Below are positions 32,719 through 42,491 of a stretch of 64,000 nt of DNA, in pieces. The stretch's first letter is position 1; every line of letters starts with the position of its first letter. The position numbers and the translations under genes are program-made. The stretch is taken from NCBI RefSeq assembly GCF_030540765.1, contig NZ_JAUOEL010000006.1, positions 310,001 through 374,000 on the forward strand, in the 5' to 3' direction. The notes beneath the pieces are model-generated. The model searched no databases. It worked only from the letters and a program-made list of their open reading frames with translations, and was not told the DNA's origin. Source of the DNA: Flavivirga jejuensis. GTDB taxonomy: Bacteria; Bacteroidota; Bacteroidia; Flavobacteriales; Flavobacteriaceae.

Positions 32719-35244
32719 TTAAAAATCAATATTTAGCGATATATTTGGAGTAAATTCCAATCCATATCTATTTAAAGTTTCTATGTCTTCTTTGTCTTCT
32801 GTTAAAGTATAGTAACGATTAAGAATATTCTTCCTATTCCCTATATTAATTAAACCTAATGTTAATTTGTAATCTATCTTTTGTGAAATGTCAAAATTAT
32901 AACTCACAGACATATCAAATCTTAAATAATCCGATAAGCGTTCTGTGTTCGGTTCATTATAATTAATCCTATTAAATGTATCAATTATAATTGGCGATTC
33001 TTTATTTATTGAAGTATAAGGTTTCCCTGAATTATATACCATCCCCAAAGAAAAATTTAATGATTTATGTTTGATATTCAATCCAGAAATAAGGCTATGC
33101 CTCATATCATTGTTGTTATAAAAGCGGGACGTATTAAGGTTTTTGTCTTTAAACTTGTATTTATTTATACTATAATTATAACTTAACCAGGTATTTAAAT
33201 GACGACTTTTATAATTATAATGGAAGGTATACCCTTTTATAACGTATGATCCAAAAAGATTTTCAAACTGATTAAGGTTTTGAAAACCTTGATTATTAGT
33301 AGTAATTCCTTTTACAGTTTTAGCGTAAATACTTGTATTAAGCATATGCTTTCTTTTTTTGAATCCAAAGGCCAATTCTATCTGTTTACTTTTTTGTAAA
33401 GGCGCAATAGAATCGTTTGCAAGATGCCACCTTCGCTTTTCTATGCTTAGAAAATTATTTTCCAAATTAATAACCTGAGAAATATTTTGTGTTTTTATTT
33501 CACTTCTAAGTTGAATATCTATTTCTGGCAGGGGATTATATGTTAAATGAAACCTAGGTTCAGTTTGAAATGATTTCAAAAATTCATAATAAACATTTCT
33601 TAGATTTAACCCTGCTTTTACTTTATTTTTATAATAATTAAGCGTTCCAAATACCCCATAAATGTTACTTTGCTGCTTTATATAACTTTGAAAAAACTGA
33701 TTAAAATTATTGATACTATTTACAGTCATTAAATGCTCATGTGAGATTCCTGCTTCATATGTAATTCCTGAAGTTTTAGGCTTTGAACTATATTTTAAAG
33801 CCGTTTCATAATTTCTAATACTATTACTTTGGAAACTTGAAATATCTCTGGACAACAAAAAATTTCCACAATCCAGTTTGTATTTTGAATAATTAATAAC
33901 AGCCTCTATTTGAGAATTATTCGAAAAAGTATGCTGCCAATCTAAACCTAAAGCAGTATTTTCCTGCTTCAAACTGCTTTCTTCACTTATATTATGCGCA
34001 TCTATTTCTGTATATGACAAGTTATTTCCTAAAAGCAATACGTTTAATTCGATGCTATTAGATTTATTAATAGCTAATTTGTATTTCATTTGCGAATCAT
34101 GAAAATCAAACGTTTTTTTAGTATCAACAGGACTTCTATTTAGCGCATCAAATGTTCTAATATATGAAGATTGAAACGCTTTTTTGGCATAATTTATATA
34201 TGTTGGCGAATCCCAAACATCTGTTAACGATTTTCTTGTAGAAAGCAATAATTCAGATGTTTTATTTATCGGTATTTTAACATAACCATCTGCACTTAAA
34301 AAGTTAACCCCTATACCTCCTGTTATTTTTTTTAAAGGCGTTTTATCATGCTCTAAACTAATAACACTACTTGTGCTATTTCCATATTTTGCAGGAGTGG
34401 CATTATCATACAGAGTAATTGTAGAAAGTAAATTTTCATTAAATGCAGAGATTAACCCAAAAAAGTGACTGTTTTGATAGACTTTTATGTTATTCCACAC
34501 AAATAAATTTTGATCCTGAGTACTGCCTTTTACGATTAAATCTGAAATGGATTCGCTATTACTACTAACCTGAGGTAAGTTTTCTAAATTTTTAATAACA
34601 TCATGAGAAGTTAATCCAGCTAAAGTCCCCACTTCTTTAGTTTTTATAAAAAAAGTGCCATCATTTTTCTTAAAAGTTCCTGTAGAAAAGAATGGATAAA
34701 TGATTAATGTTTCTAGCCCTTGAGTTTGCTTAGTAATAGATACCTTGTTAGTCTTTAACTTACTAATATCAATATATTGTTTCCCATAACTAAGGTGTGA
34801 TATCAAAATTTTTTTTGGTAGCTCATCTTCAAAAAACACTTTTCCTTCTTTATCTGTAATCCATGTTTTTTGCTTAAACAAATCCGTTATTAATATATGC
34901 TCTAGTGGTGTATCATCATCACTATCATAAAAGTATAACGTATGTTTTTTCAAAGATTTAATTACAATTTTATTTTGAGTTACCATAGTAAAAGAAAGCA
35001 TGAATTGGCTTTCTAAATACTCTAAATGTGTCTTTAAAGATACTTTATCATTATAAAAACAATCTGTGCATAATTTGTTTTTAAGTAATGAAGATTCATA
35101 ATTAAAAGAAACTTTAAAAAAATCCTCGATTTTTTTTAAATGAGTTTCAAGTAAAATAGTGGTGTGTTTTTGCGCAAAACTAAAAGTTGAAAAAAGTAAA
35201 AATATAGTCAATACATCTGTTGCGCGCTTTCTTTTTAGGGTCAT
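32719..35244 (-). CDS. TonB-dependent receptor with STN domain (FecA-like signalling type)
   Basis: 841 residues. Signal peptide (FLLFSTFSFAQ, to about 25). An STN/secretin-TonB short domain follows (~27-105, LETHLKKIEDFFKVSFNYESS). Then comes a carboxypeptidase-like beta domain (~110-170) and a plug (~195-300, LTSHDVIKNLENLPQV ... DLIVKGSTQDQNLFVWNNIKVY). The C-terminal barrel ends in LSLNIDF with a terminal aromatic. The STN domain links it to the FecR/sigma pair upstream, so binding outside induces its own operon. It starts directly after fecR (no gap). It has no SusD neighbour, so the ligand is more likely a small compound or metal chelate than a glycan. Confidence 0.9.
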   Translation of the reverse strand: MTLKRKRATDVLTIFLLFSTFSFAQKHTTILLETHLKKIEDFFKVSFNYESSLLKNKLCTDCFYNDKVSLKTHLEYLESQFMLSFTMVTQNKIVIKSLKKHTLYFYDSDDDTPLEHILITDLFKQKTWITDKEGKVFFEDELPKKILISHLSYGKQYIDISKLKTNKVSITKQTQGLETLIIYPFFSTGTFKKNDGTFFIKTKEVGTLAGLTSHDVIKNLENLPQVSSNSESISDLIVKGSTQDQNLFVWNNIKVYQNSHFFGLISAFNENLLSTITLYDNATPAKYGNSTSSVISLEHDKTPLKKITGGIGVNFLSADGYVKIPINKTSELLLSTRKSLTDVWDSPTYINYAKKAFQSSYIRTFDALNRSPVDTKKTFDFHDSQMKYKLAINKSNSIELNVLLLGNNLSYTEIDAHNISEESSLKQENTALGLDWQHTFSNNSQIEAVINYSKYKLDCGNFLLSRDISSFQSNSIRNYETALKYSSKPKTSGITYEAGISHEHLMTVNSINNFNQFFQSYIKQQSNIYGVFGTLNYYKNKVKAGLNLRNVYYEFLKSFQTEPRFHLTYNPLPEIDIQLRSEIKTQNISQVINLENNFLSIEKRRWHLANDSIAPLQKSKQIELAFGFKKRKHMLNTSIYAKTVKGITTNNQGFQNLNQFENLFGSYVIKGYTFHYNYKSRHLNTWLSYNYSINKYKFKDKNLNTSRFYNNNDMRHSLISGLNIKHKSLNFSLGMVYNSGKPYTSINKESPIIIDTFNRINYNEPNTERLSDYLRFDMSVSYNFDISQKIDYKLTLGLINIGNRKNILNRYYTLTEDKEDIETLNRYGLEFTPNISLNIDF

Positions 35245-36174
35245 CTACTTTTTATTCAAATAAATACTTTTACCCTTTTTAACATACACTACCCCTAATG
35301 ATTGACAAAAAACGTCTAAAACAGTTTCTAACGTATCATCATAATGGTAACTCCCTGTATATTTTAAATCTTTATTTAAATTGTTATCCATAATGAATGT
35401 AATATCATATTGAATACTCATATCAGAGATCACATCATCTATAAGTATGTTTTCAAAAATTGATGTTTTTCCAATCCAATGTGGTTTATCATTAATATTA
35501 GTAGCCTTTTGCATCTTTTTATCTAATGCTTTTGAATTAAAAAAACTGTTGGCTTTTAAAATCGTTTCTTGTCCCTTGTATATAACAGATACCGTTCCTT
35601 CATAACAGTGCACTTCAAAAAAAGTGTCTCGTTGTTTTACATTAAATTTAGTACCCAAAACAGTTACAACACCTTGCGATGTATTAACTGTAAATGTTTT
35701 TCCTTTTGCAACTTCAAAATAAGCTTCACCTTCAAGATCTATAGCTCTGGATTTTTTCCATTTTTTACTATAGGTCACTTCAGATTTTGCATTTAACCAA
35801 ACTTTAGAGGTATCTGGAAGTGCTATTTGTACAGACTCGCCTGCTAGTGTTTGGAATTCAACATTGTTTGTTATATTAAATAAAGACACTGTAACAAATA
35901 GTAATATAGAGGCAGCAATAGATATTGGTAGCCACTTTTTATACAATGGAATGACTTGTTTTTTATTCACAAATGGTTTTAAACGAGCTGCATCTAATTT
36001 TTGTAAAACACGATCTTCATCATAATCTACAGATTTAACAGTGTCAAATAATTCTATGATTTCTTTATATTCTGAATAAGCATCAGATGTTTTCTTAAAA
36101 GCTTCCTTCTCTTCTTCTGAAGCCAATTCAAAATTTAAAAACTTCTCTATATTATTAGATTTATTTTCTTCCAT
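35245..36174 (-). CDS. FecR-family anti-sigma factor
   Basis: 309 residues. A cytoplasmic helical region (~1-85) is followed by one transmembrane helix, WLPISIAASILLFVTVSLF (~86-108). The periplasmic FecR domain (~115-235) contains DTSKVWLNAKSEVTYSKKW, RAIDLEGEAYFEVAKG, FTVNTSQGVVTVLGTKFNV and FEVHCYEGTVSV. A DUF4974-like C-terminal domain ends in VFCQSLGVVYVKKGKSIYLNKK. It receives the signal from the TonB receptor STN domain and releases the ECF sigma factor. It has its own promoter motif (36255-36283) shared with the sigma gene. Confidence 0.93.
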   Translation of the reverse strand: MEENKSNNIEKFLNFELASEEEKEAFKKTSDAYSEYKEIIELFDTVKSVDYDEDRVLQKLDAARLKPFVNKKQVIPLYKKWLPISIAASILLFVTVSLFNITNNVEFQTLAGESVQIALPDTSKVWLNAKSEVTYSKKWKKSRAIDLEGEAYFEVAKGKTFTVNTSQGVVTVLGTKFNVKQRDTFFEVHCYEGTVSVIYKGQETILKANSFFNSKALDKKMQKATNINDKPHWIGKTSIFENILIDDVISDMSIQYDITFIMDNNLNKDLKYTGSYHYDDTLETVLDVFCQSLGVVYVKKGKSIYLNKK

Positions 36175-36254
36175 AATAGTGATTTTAAGTACCTGATAGT
36201 AAATAGATTATTTTTATAATATGGCTATATTTCAGACCAGATACTAATTAAACA

Positions 36255-36283
36255 GGTAACGTTTCAAACTAAAAAAAACCTCC
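36255..36283 (-). promoter_or_regulatory. ECF-type promoter of the fecR operon
   Basis: On the minus strand GGAGG, 17 nt (T8 AGTTTGAAA), CGTT. The same GGAGG-N17-CGTT with near-identical spacer stands before the sigma gene at 36865-36893. CGTT ends 84 nt upstream of the fecR start. Layout fits -35 / -10 of ECF promoters. Confidence 0.6.
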
Positions 36284-36284
36284 G

Positions 36285-36821
36285 TTAAAATCGTTTTTTA
36301 TTAATTTGTAATTCTTTTTGTAGAAATTCTAGGGCATTAAAAATTCTTTTTTCTACCGATTTTACTGAAACATCCATTATTTCAGAGATTTCTCTATATT
36401 TCTTTTTATCTACTCTATTTAACAAAAAAGGAATCCTGTAGTTTTCTGGCATTTTATCGAGAACCCGATTTAGTTTTTGATGAAATTCCTTTTCTTCAAA
36501 AATATACTCAGGCGTTTGCTTATCTACAATTTTAGTGGTGTTTTTTTTATAGTTTAGAGCATGCTTATTACTTCTAAAAGCATCAATTATTTTATTTTTA
36601 GAAATGGTATACAAATAGGCTCTTACATTCTTTAAAGGGACATTTTTGCAGTTCTTCCATAATGTTAAAAATGATTCTTGTATAATGTCCTCGGCTAATT
36701 GTTTATCTCCATAATTGTACATTAAAAAGTTAAAAACTTCCTTAGAATGTTTCTTAAAAGCGATGTTATAATTATGTTCTTCACAAATAGAATCTTTAGA
36801 TGAATAATCATCACAATTCAT
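36285..36821 (-). CDS. RNA polymerase ECF sigma-70 factor (FecI-like)
   Basis: 178 residues. Sigma2 (~20-90) shows FLMYNYGDKQLAEDIIQESFLTLWKNCKNVPLKN and AYLYTISKNKIIDAFRS. Sigma4 (~115-172) shows LDKMPENYRIPFLLNRVDKKKYREISEIM and VSVKSVEKRIFNALEFLQKEL, the recognition helix. Length and order are those of Bacteroidota FecI-type ECF factors. Located upstream of fecR and the TonB receptor, it is the cytoplasmic end of that surface signalling chain. The shared promoter motif in front of both sigma and fecR suggests that it activates its own gene. Confidence 0.93.
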   Translation of the reverse strand: MNCDDYSSKDSICEEHNYNIAFKKHSKEVFNFLMYNYGDKQLAEDIIQESFLTLWKNCKNVPLKNVRAYLYTISKNKIIDAFRSNKHALNYKKNTTKIVDKQTPEYIFEEKEFHQKLNRVLDKMPENYRIPFLLNRVDKKKYREISEIMDVSVKSVEKRIFNALEFLQKELQINKKRF

Positions 36822-36864
36822 TAATTTTAATATTTTTTGGGGTTCAAATTAATAGTATCAAATA

Positions 36865-36893
36865 GCAAACGTTTCAAATTAAAAAAACCCTCC
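36865..36893 (-). promoter_or_regulatory. ECF-type promoter of the sigma gene
   Basis: On the minus strand GGAGG, 17 nt (G T7 AATTTGAAA), CGTT; the CGTT ends 47 nt before the sigma start. It differs from the fecR copy at only a few positions of 26, while the flanks are unrelated. Confidence 0.6.
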
Positions 36894-36974
36894 AATTGAC
36901 ACTATCTTTTTATCTGTAAAGTGTGTATAAAAACTTTAGACGCCCTCAAGATTGGAGCACCAAACTATTTCAAA

Positions 36975-38528
36975 CTATGCTTGTTCTTGTTTTTCTTCTT
37001 GTTGTATCGGTTGTTCTGGCTGTTTAAACAAATCAATAAAAGCTTCTCCCAAATAGTCTATAACATGACTCGCTATTAAACTTTGATAGCCCAAGCCTTC
37101 AACAGCAATATCTGCCGATCTACCATGTAAATACACTCCAAATATGGCAGCTTCTAAAGGGGTATAACCTTGTGAAATCAATCCCGTAATAATTCCAGTT
37201 AACACATCGCCACTTCCAGCAGTCGACAAACCAGGATTCCCAGTGGTATTCACATATAACTTATCATCAAACACGGTAATAGTATTAGCACCTTTTATAA
37301 CAATAATACAGGCATGTTTTTTTGAAAACGCTTTTACTTTTTTCAACTTATCAAAATCATCTTTCCAAGTACCAATTAAACGTTCCAACTCTTTAGGATG
37401 TGGTGTTAAAATGGTTTGTGCTGGTAGTAATTTTAACAAGGCTTTATTTTTAGATAAAATATTAATCCCATCTGCATCAATAACTAAAGGTTTTTTATTC
37501 CCTTTTAAAAAGGTTTCAAAAGCATTCACAGTTTTTGTATTGATCCCTGCACCTATTCCAAAGCCAATAACAGTAGGTTCGATATCGAATTTAATATCTG
37601 TGATTAGTTCCTCATGGGCATCAGTTATTACCATAGCTTCAGGGAAAGCTGTTTGTAAAGGGATATAGCCACATTTAGGAATATATGTAGAAACAAGCCC
37701 TGAACCTGCAGATAGAGCTGCTCTACTAGCTAATGTGACGGCACCTATTTTACCATAACTACCTCCAATTATAAGACTATGACCAAACTGCCCTTTATGC
37801 GAAAACTTTTCTCGTGGTTTATATAAAGGTAGTACTTCATGCTTTCCTATTAATTCTACCTCTGTATTAGTAGTGAATAAAAACTCTTGGTCAAACCCAA
37901 TGTCTAATACCTCCCACTGTACCGTATACTTTGCCGTTTCTGGCAAAAAGAAAACTAATTTAGGTGATACAAAACTTAGTGTATATCCTGCCCAAACAAC
38001 AGCATCTTCATCTTCTGGAACTTTATCTGTACTTAAGCCTGAAGGAATATCAATAGATAAGGTAAATGCTTTTGTGCTTCTAAAATGAATAAATAATGAT
38101 TTTACCCAATCATCTACAGGCCTGTTTAACCCAATACCAAAAACGGCATCCACAATAATATCATCTTGATGGATTTCAGGAAAATCTTCAGTACAACTTA
38201 AAAGTGTTGGCCAATCTTTAGTAACGTTTTTAATTCTATCATAATTAATTAAAAAATCCTTAGATCGTTTATCACTGCAATTAATAACATAGGTTTTAAC
38301 ATTATAGCCATCTAAAATTAAATGTCTGGCAAGTACCAATCCATCTCCACCATTATTTCCTATGCCACAAAATATATGTATAGGAACCTGCGCGCCCTGC
38401 ATACGCATGTGCATCCAATTAAATATTTGCGTACCAGCACGCTCCATTAAATCTGTTGAGGATATATTTTGACGTGCTGCGGTTAGTTTATCACCTTTAT
38501 AAATTTGTTCTTTAGAAAATAGTTTCAT
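36975..38528 (-). CDS. nnr: Bifunctional NAD(P)HX epimerase / dehydratase
   Basis: 517 residues. The N-terminal YjeF_N epimerase domain (~1-215) has CGIGNNGGDGLVLARHL and VDAVFGIGLNRP, and FTLSIDIPSGLSTD. The C-terminal ADP/ATP-dependent NAD(P)HX dehydratase domain (~225-500) has GHSLIIGGSYGKIGAVTLASRAALSAG and the GSGD motif in NPGLSTAGSGDVLTGIITGL. It repairs hydrated NADH/NADPH made by heat or glyceraldehyde-3-phosphate dehydrogenase. The C-terminus ends in a Gln/Glu-rich tail. Monocistronic, upstream of the sigma gene on the same strand. Confidence 0.95.
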   Translation of the reverse strand: MKLFSKEQIYKGDKLTAARQNISSTDLMERAGTQIFNWMHMRMQGAQVPIHIFCGIGNNGGDGLVLARHLILDGYNVKTYVINCSDKRSKDFLINYDRIKNVTKDWPTLLSCTEDFPEIHQDDIIVDAVFGIGLNRPVDDWVKSLFIHFRSTKAFTLSIDIPSGLSTDKVPEDEDAVVWAGYTLSFVSPKLVFFLPETAKYTVQWEVLDIGFDQEFLFTTNTEVELIGKHEVLPLYKPREKFSHKGQFGHSLIIGGSYGKIGAVTLASRAALSAGSGLVSTYIPKCGYIPLQTAFPEAMVITDAHEELITDIKFDIEPTVIGFGIGAGINTKTVNAFETFLKGNKKPLVIDADGINILSKNKALLKLLPAQTILTPHPKELERLIGTWKDDFDKLKKVKAFSKKHACIIVIKGANTITVFDDKLYVNTTGNPGLSTAGSGDVLTGIITGLISQGYTPLEAAIFGVYLHGRSADIAVEGLGYQSLIASHVIDYLGEAFIDLFKQPEQPIQQEEKQEQA

Positions 38529-38708
38529 TTATACTTTTTATTAATGGACACATCTTAACTTTTTAGGATCTACTATAAAAGTGAGATGCGTTCAATTATT
38601 AATTTTTCAATTCTCAATTACTTTCGTCATTTTTATTCTAAGAAAATAGCTTCTATATAAGAATACTATAAAAAAACAAAAGTTATTTTTTTATTGGGTT
38701 AAAAGTAA

Positions 38709-38716
38709 TACTTTTG
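38709..38716 (+). promoter_or_regulatory. -7 box of the thr operon
   Basis: TACTTTTG, an exact TAnnTTTG match, 20 nt before the leader peptide ATG. The predicted transcript start (~38722) leaves only a short 5' end. Confidence 0.5.
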
Positions 38717-38736
38717 AATAGTATTTATAGAATATA

Positions 38737-38844
38737 ATGAATCATTTAAACCAAAATATAGATGTGCGTTTTTCTTCTTTAACAGAAGGAACCACTACTA
38801 TTTTTGGAACAACTACAATTACTACAACCCTTTGGGGTTGCTAA
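38737..38844 (+). CDS. thrL: thr operon leader peptide
   Basis: 35 codons beginning MNHLNQNIDVRF, with ten threonines between residues 16 and 31. These include runs T-T-T-I-F-G-T-T-T-I-T-T-T, with two isoleucines in the run. The residue mix is that of enterobacterial thrL. It lies 82 nt before thrA, so stalling at Thr/Ile codons when charged tRNA is scarce would control read-through. A small hairpin CAACCC-TTTG-GGGTTG (38825-38840) overlaps its 3' end, and a weaker TTGTAATT/AATTACAA hairpin (38867-38887) lies between it and thrA. I cannot define the terminator/antiterminator pair with certainty. Confidence 0.85.
   Translation: MNHLNQNIDVRFSSLTEGTTTIFGTTTITTTLWGC
38825..38840 (+). promoter_or_regulatory. 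Hairpin at the end of the thr leader ORF
   Basis: CAACCC-TTTG-GGGTTG, the most GC-rich pairing in the leader; a ribosome on the last codons would mask it. Together with 38867-38887 it forms the candidate attenuator. Confidence 0.5.
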
Positions 38845-38926
38845 CTACATATTCTTCGGGCTATTTTTGTAATTTCTATAATTACAACATCAAAAATATT
38901 TTTTTAAATTATCAATTCATTAAAAA

Positions 38927-41371
38927 ATGAAAGTTTTAAAATTTGGCGGAACTTCGGTAGGTTCTGCAAAAAACATAAATAACGTCATAGATATTTTAAC
39001 AAGGTACTCACAAAAAGATACCATTACATGTGTAGTATCTGCAGTTGGCGGCATTACAGACAAACTACTTTTAGCTGGTAAACAGGCTCAAAATAAGGAC
39101 ACTCGTTTTAAAGAAACGTTCGAAACTATTAAAGACACTCATTTAAATATTATAAATGAGTTAAATCCAAACCATGCTAATTCAATTATAGAATATGTAG
39201 AAACCAGATTAGCTGAGTTAAAAAATTTGCTAGATGGTATTTATTTAATAAATGAGTTATCTCCAAAAACATCAGATAAATTAGTGAGTTTTGGTGAGTT
39301 GCTATCATCATATATTATTTCTGAAACTATGAAAAATCGTAGTTTGTCTGTAGATCGTAAAAATTCTCAAGAATTAATTATAACAAATTCAAATTTCACT
39401 AAAGCCGAAATTGACTATAGTCTTACTAATAAAAATATCGCGGACTATTTTAAAACAGCAACGCAACAAATTACGATACTCCCTGGGTTTGTTTCAAAAT
39501 CTTTAACAGGAGAACAAACAACTTTAGGTCGTGGTGGTTCCGATTTTACTGCTGCCATTGTTGCTGCGGCATTAAAAGTAGATCAGTTAGAAATTTGGAC
39601 CGATGTAAGCGGCATGTATACTACCAATCCAAAATTGGTAAAACAAGCCTACCCTATCGACAAAATATCATACCAAGAGGCTATGGAATTGTCTCATTTT
39701 GGTGCCAAAGTATTGTACCCTCCAACAGTACAACCTGTATTAGACCTACAAATTCCTATTCACATTAAAAACACACTAGAGCCAGATGCAGTTGGAACTG
39801 TAATTTCTAATGATGAAACCAACTCTGTATTACCCGTAAAAGGTATTAGTAATATAGGAAATATTGCTTTATTAACGTTGGAAGGTAGTGGTATGATTGG
39901 TATTCCTGGGTTTTCCAAACGTTTATTCGAAACCTTATCTCAGGAAAAAATCAATATTATCTTGATTACTCAGGCATCGTCTGAACATTCTATTTGTTTA
40001 GGGATTGAAGCAAAAGATGCCGATTTAGCAAAACAAGCTATTGACACTGTTTTTGAAAACGAAATTGCTTTAAATAAAATAAATCCCATAATTGTTGAAA
40101 CGGATCTTTCTATTATTGCTTTAGTTGGTGATAACATGAAAAATCACCAAGGGATTAGCGGTAAAATGTTTAGTACTTTAGGAAAAAATAATATTAACAT
40201 CCGCGCCATTGCTCAAGGAGCTTCAGAGAAGAATATTTCTGCAGTCATATCAGAAAACGATGTAAAAAAAGCTTTAAACACTTTACACGAGCAATTTTTT
40301 GAAACTAAAACAAAACAACTAAATGTATTTATTACTGGAGTTGGAAATGTTGGAGAAAAACTGGTGGAGCAAATAAAGCAGCAAAACACCTATTTAAAAG
40401 AAAACTTAAAAATCAATTTACGCGTTGCAGGATTATCAAATTCTAGAATGATGATTTTTAATGAAAGTGGTCTCGATTTAAAAAACTGGAAAGATCAACT
40501 AGCATCGGGAGAAAAAGCAACATTAGAAGGCTTTTTCGAAAAAACCAAATCACTTAATTTACGCAACAGTATTTTTGTTGATGTAACAGCAAATAAAGAT
40601 GTTGCTAATTTATATGCCAATTATTTACGTCAAAGTATTGGTGTTGTTGCTTGTAATAAAATTGCATGCTCAAGTGATTATGAAAACTACAGTTTATTAA
40701 AACGTTTATCGCTTAAATATAACGCGTCATATTTATTCGAAACCAATGTAGGTGCAGGTTTACCAATTATTGACACACTTAATAACTTAATTGCTTCAGG
40801 CGATAAAATCACATCCATCCAAGCCGTATTATCTGGAAGTTTAAATTTTGTATTTAACAATTTTAACGATACTACGAAGTATTATGATGTTGTTAAACAA
40901 GCCGCAGCAGAAGGTTATACAGAACCAGACCCAAGAATAGATTTAAGTGGTGTGGATGTGGCTAGAAAAATATTAATCCTAGCTCGTGAAAGTGGTATGG
41001 AGATGAATTTAGAAGACATTTCAAACACCCCTTTCTTATCAGAATCAGGATTAAAAAGTGATTCTGTCGATGATTTTTACCAAACATTAATTGATGACGA
41101 AAGCCATTATCAAAGCATATATGCTTCCGCGAAAGCGAAAAACTGTCAATTAAAATATGTAGCACAGCTAAATGATGGCAAAGCAAGTGTTGGCTTACAG
41201 GAAATACCAGCAGGACATCCATTCTATAATCTTGAAGGTAGTGACAATATCGTTATGTTCTACACAGAACGCTACCCAAAACAACCTATGATTATTAAAG
41301 GTGCTGGGGCTGGTGCCGAAGTAACGGCTTCTGGGTTATTTGCAGATATTATTAGAATAGGAAATGATTAA
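38927..41371 (+). CDS. thrA: Bifunctional aspartate kinase / homoserine dehydrogenase I
   Basis: 814 residues, the usual length of ThrA. Aspartokinase (~1-295): MKVLKFGGTSVG, the DKLVSFGELLSS segment and GRGGSDFTAAI. Two ACT regulatory segments follow (~305-455). Homoserine dehydrogenase (~460-814) has the NAD-binding FITGVGNVGEKLVEQ and YTEPDPRIDLSGVDVARKILILARESG. It catalyses the first and third steps from aspartate to threonine. It heads the thr operon behind the leader peptide; thrB follows after 86 nt. Confidence 0.97.
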   Translation: MKVLKFGGTSVGSAKNINNVIDILTRYSQKDTITCVVSAVGGITDKLLLAGKQAQNKDTRFKETFETIKDTHLNIINELNPNHANSIIEYVETRLAELKNLLDGIYLINELSPKTSDKLVSFGELLSSYIISETMKNRSLSVDRKNSQELIITNSNFTKAEIDYSLTNKNIADYFKTATQQITILPGFVSKSLTGEQTTLGRGGSDFTAAIVAAALKVDQLEIWTDVSGMYTTNPKLVKQAYPIDKISYQEAMELSHFGAKVLYPPTVQPVLDLQIPIHIKNTLEPDAVGTVISNDETNSVLPVKGISNIGNIALLTLEGSGMIGIPGFSKRLFETLSQEKINIILITQASSEHSICLGIEAKDADLAKQAIDTVFENEIALNKINPIIVETDLSIIALVGDNMKNHQGISGKMFSTLGKNNINIRAIAQGASEKNISAVISENDVKKALNTLHEQFFETKTKQLNVFITGVGNVGEKLVEQIKQQNTYLKENLKINLRVAGLSNSRMMIFNESGLDLKNWKDQLASGEKATLEGFFEKTKSLNLRNSIFVDVTANKDVANLYANYLRQSIGVVACNKIACSSDYENYSLLKRLSLKYNASYLFETNVGAGLPIIDTLNNLIASGDKITSIQAVLSGSLNFVFNNFNDTTKYYDVVKQAAAEGYTEPDPRIDLSGVDVARKILILARESGMEMNLEDISNTPFLSESGLKSDSVDDFYQTLIDDESHYQSIYASAKAKNCQLKYVAQLNDGKASVGLQEIPAGHPFYNLEGSDNIVMFYTERYPKQPMIIKGAGAGAEVTASGLFADIIRIGND

Positions 41372-41457
41372 TTAAAAAAGACAAGAGAATAAAGAAAAGA
41401 GAATAAAACTTAGTAATTGAGGACTATTTTCTTTTCGTTATTTTCTTTTTTCTATAT

Positions 41458-42381
41458 ATGAAAAACGAAATAAAAATATTTTCACCCGCAACTGTTGCTA
41501 ATGTAGCCTGTGGATTTGATGTTTTAGGGTTCTGCTTAGATAGTATTGGTGATGAGATGGTTATTAGAAAAACCGATAAAAAAGGCATTCATATTACTAA
41601 AATTGAAGGTTTCGACTTGCCATTTGAAGCAGAACTGAATGTTGCAGGTGTTTCAGCTTTGGCGATGTATGAAGCCGCTAAACCAGATTGTGGTTTCGAA
41701 ATTGAAATTTACAAGAATATAAAGCCTGGTAGTGGCATTGGCAGTAGTGCCGCAAGTGCTGTTGGTAGTGTTTTTGGAATGAATGAACTTTTAGGCAAAC
41801 CTTATAACCAAACCGAACTAACGCAGTTTGCTATTAAAGGAGAAGCTTTAGCTAGTAAATGTGAGCATGCCGATAACTTGGCGCCAGCTCTTTTTGGTGG
41901 TTTTACATTGGTAAAAAGCATCTCACCATTAGAGATTTTAGAAATTCCATCACCAAAAAATTTATATGCGACTATTATTCATCCACAAATAGAAATTAAA
42001 ACATCTGAATCCAGAGCGATACTTCCTAAAGAAATCCCCCTGCAAGATGCTATTACACAATGGTCTAATTTTGGAAGTTTAATCCATAGCCTACATACAA
42101 GTGATTATGAGTTATTACAAAGATCGCTACACGATGTTATTGTAGAACCACATAGAAGCAAACTAATTCCTCATTATAAAGAAGCTAAAAAAGCGGCATT
42201 ACAACACGGCGCTTTAGGTGCTGGTATATCTGGTTCTGGACCTTCTATTTTTACATTAAGCAAAGGATTAGAAAACGCTAACAAAGTACAAGATGCCTTA
42301 GAAAAAGTATATTCTAAAACGGGAATAGCATTCGAAATTCACGTAACAAAAATTAATACAGAAGGCATAAAAATATTGTAA
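41458..42381 (+). CDS. thrB: Homoserine kinase
   Basis: 307 residues, GHMP kinase family. SPATVANVACGFDVLG at the start; the ATP-binding loop P90-G-S-G-I-G-S-S-A-A-S100; the HGALGAGISGSGPSIFTL C-terminal GHMP motif. It phosphorylates homoserine with ATP to O-phosphohomoserine. Second structural gene of the thr operon, in the conserved order thrA-thrB-thrC. The 110-nt gap before thrC contains nothing definite. Confidence 0.96.
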   Translation: MKNEIKIFSPATVANVACGFDVLGFCLDSIGDEMVIRKTDKKGIHITKIEGFDLPFEAELNVAGVSALAMYEAAKPDCGFEIEIYKNIKPGSGIGSSAASAVGSVFGMNELLGKPYNQTELTQFAIKGEALASKCEHADNLAPALFGGFTLVKSISPLEILEIPSPKNLYATIIHPQIEIKTSESRAILPKEIPLQDAITQWSNFGSLIHSLHTSDYELLQRSLHDVIVEPHRSKLIPHYKEAKKAALQHGALGAGISGSGPSIFTLSKGLENANKVQDALEKVYSKTGIAFEIHVTKINTEGIKIL

Positions 42382-42491
42382 ATTGATCGTCATTGCGAAT
42401 CACTCCTTTTTTAAGTGATGAGACAAAAATGACATTATAAAAATAAAATTACTAATAAACAGATTCCTGCAAAAGCAGAAATAATAGAACA

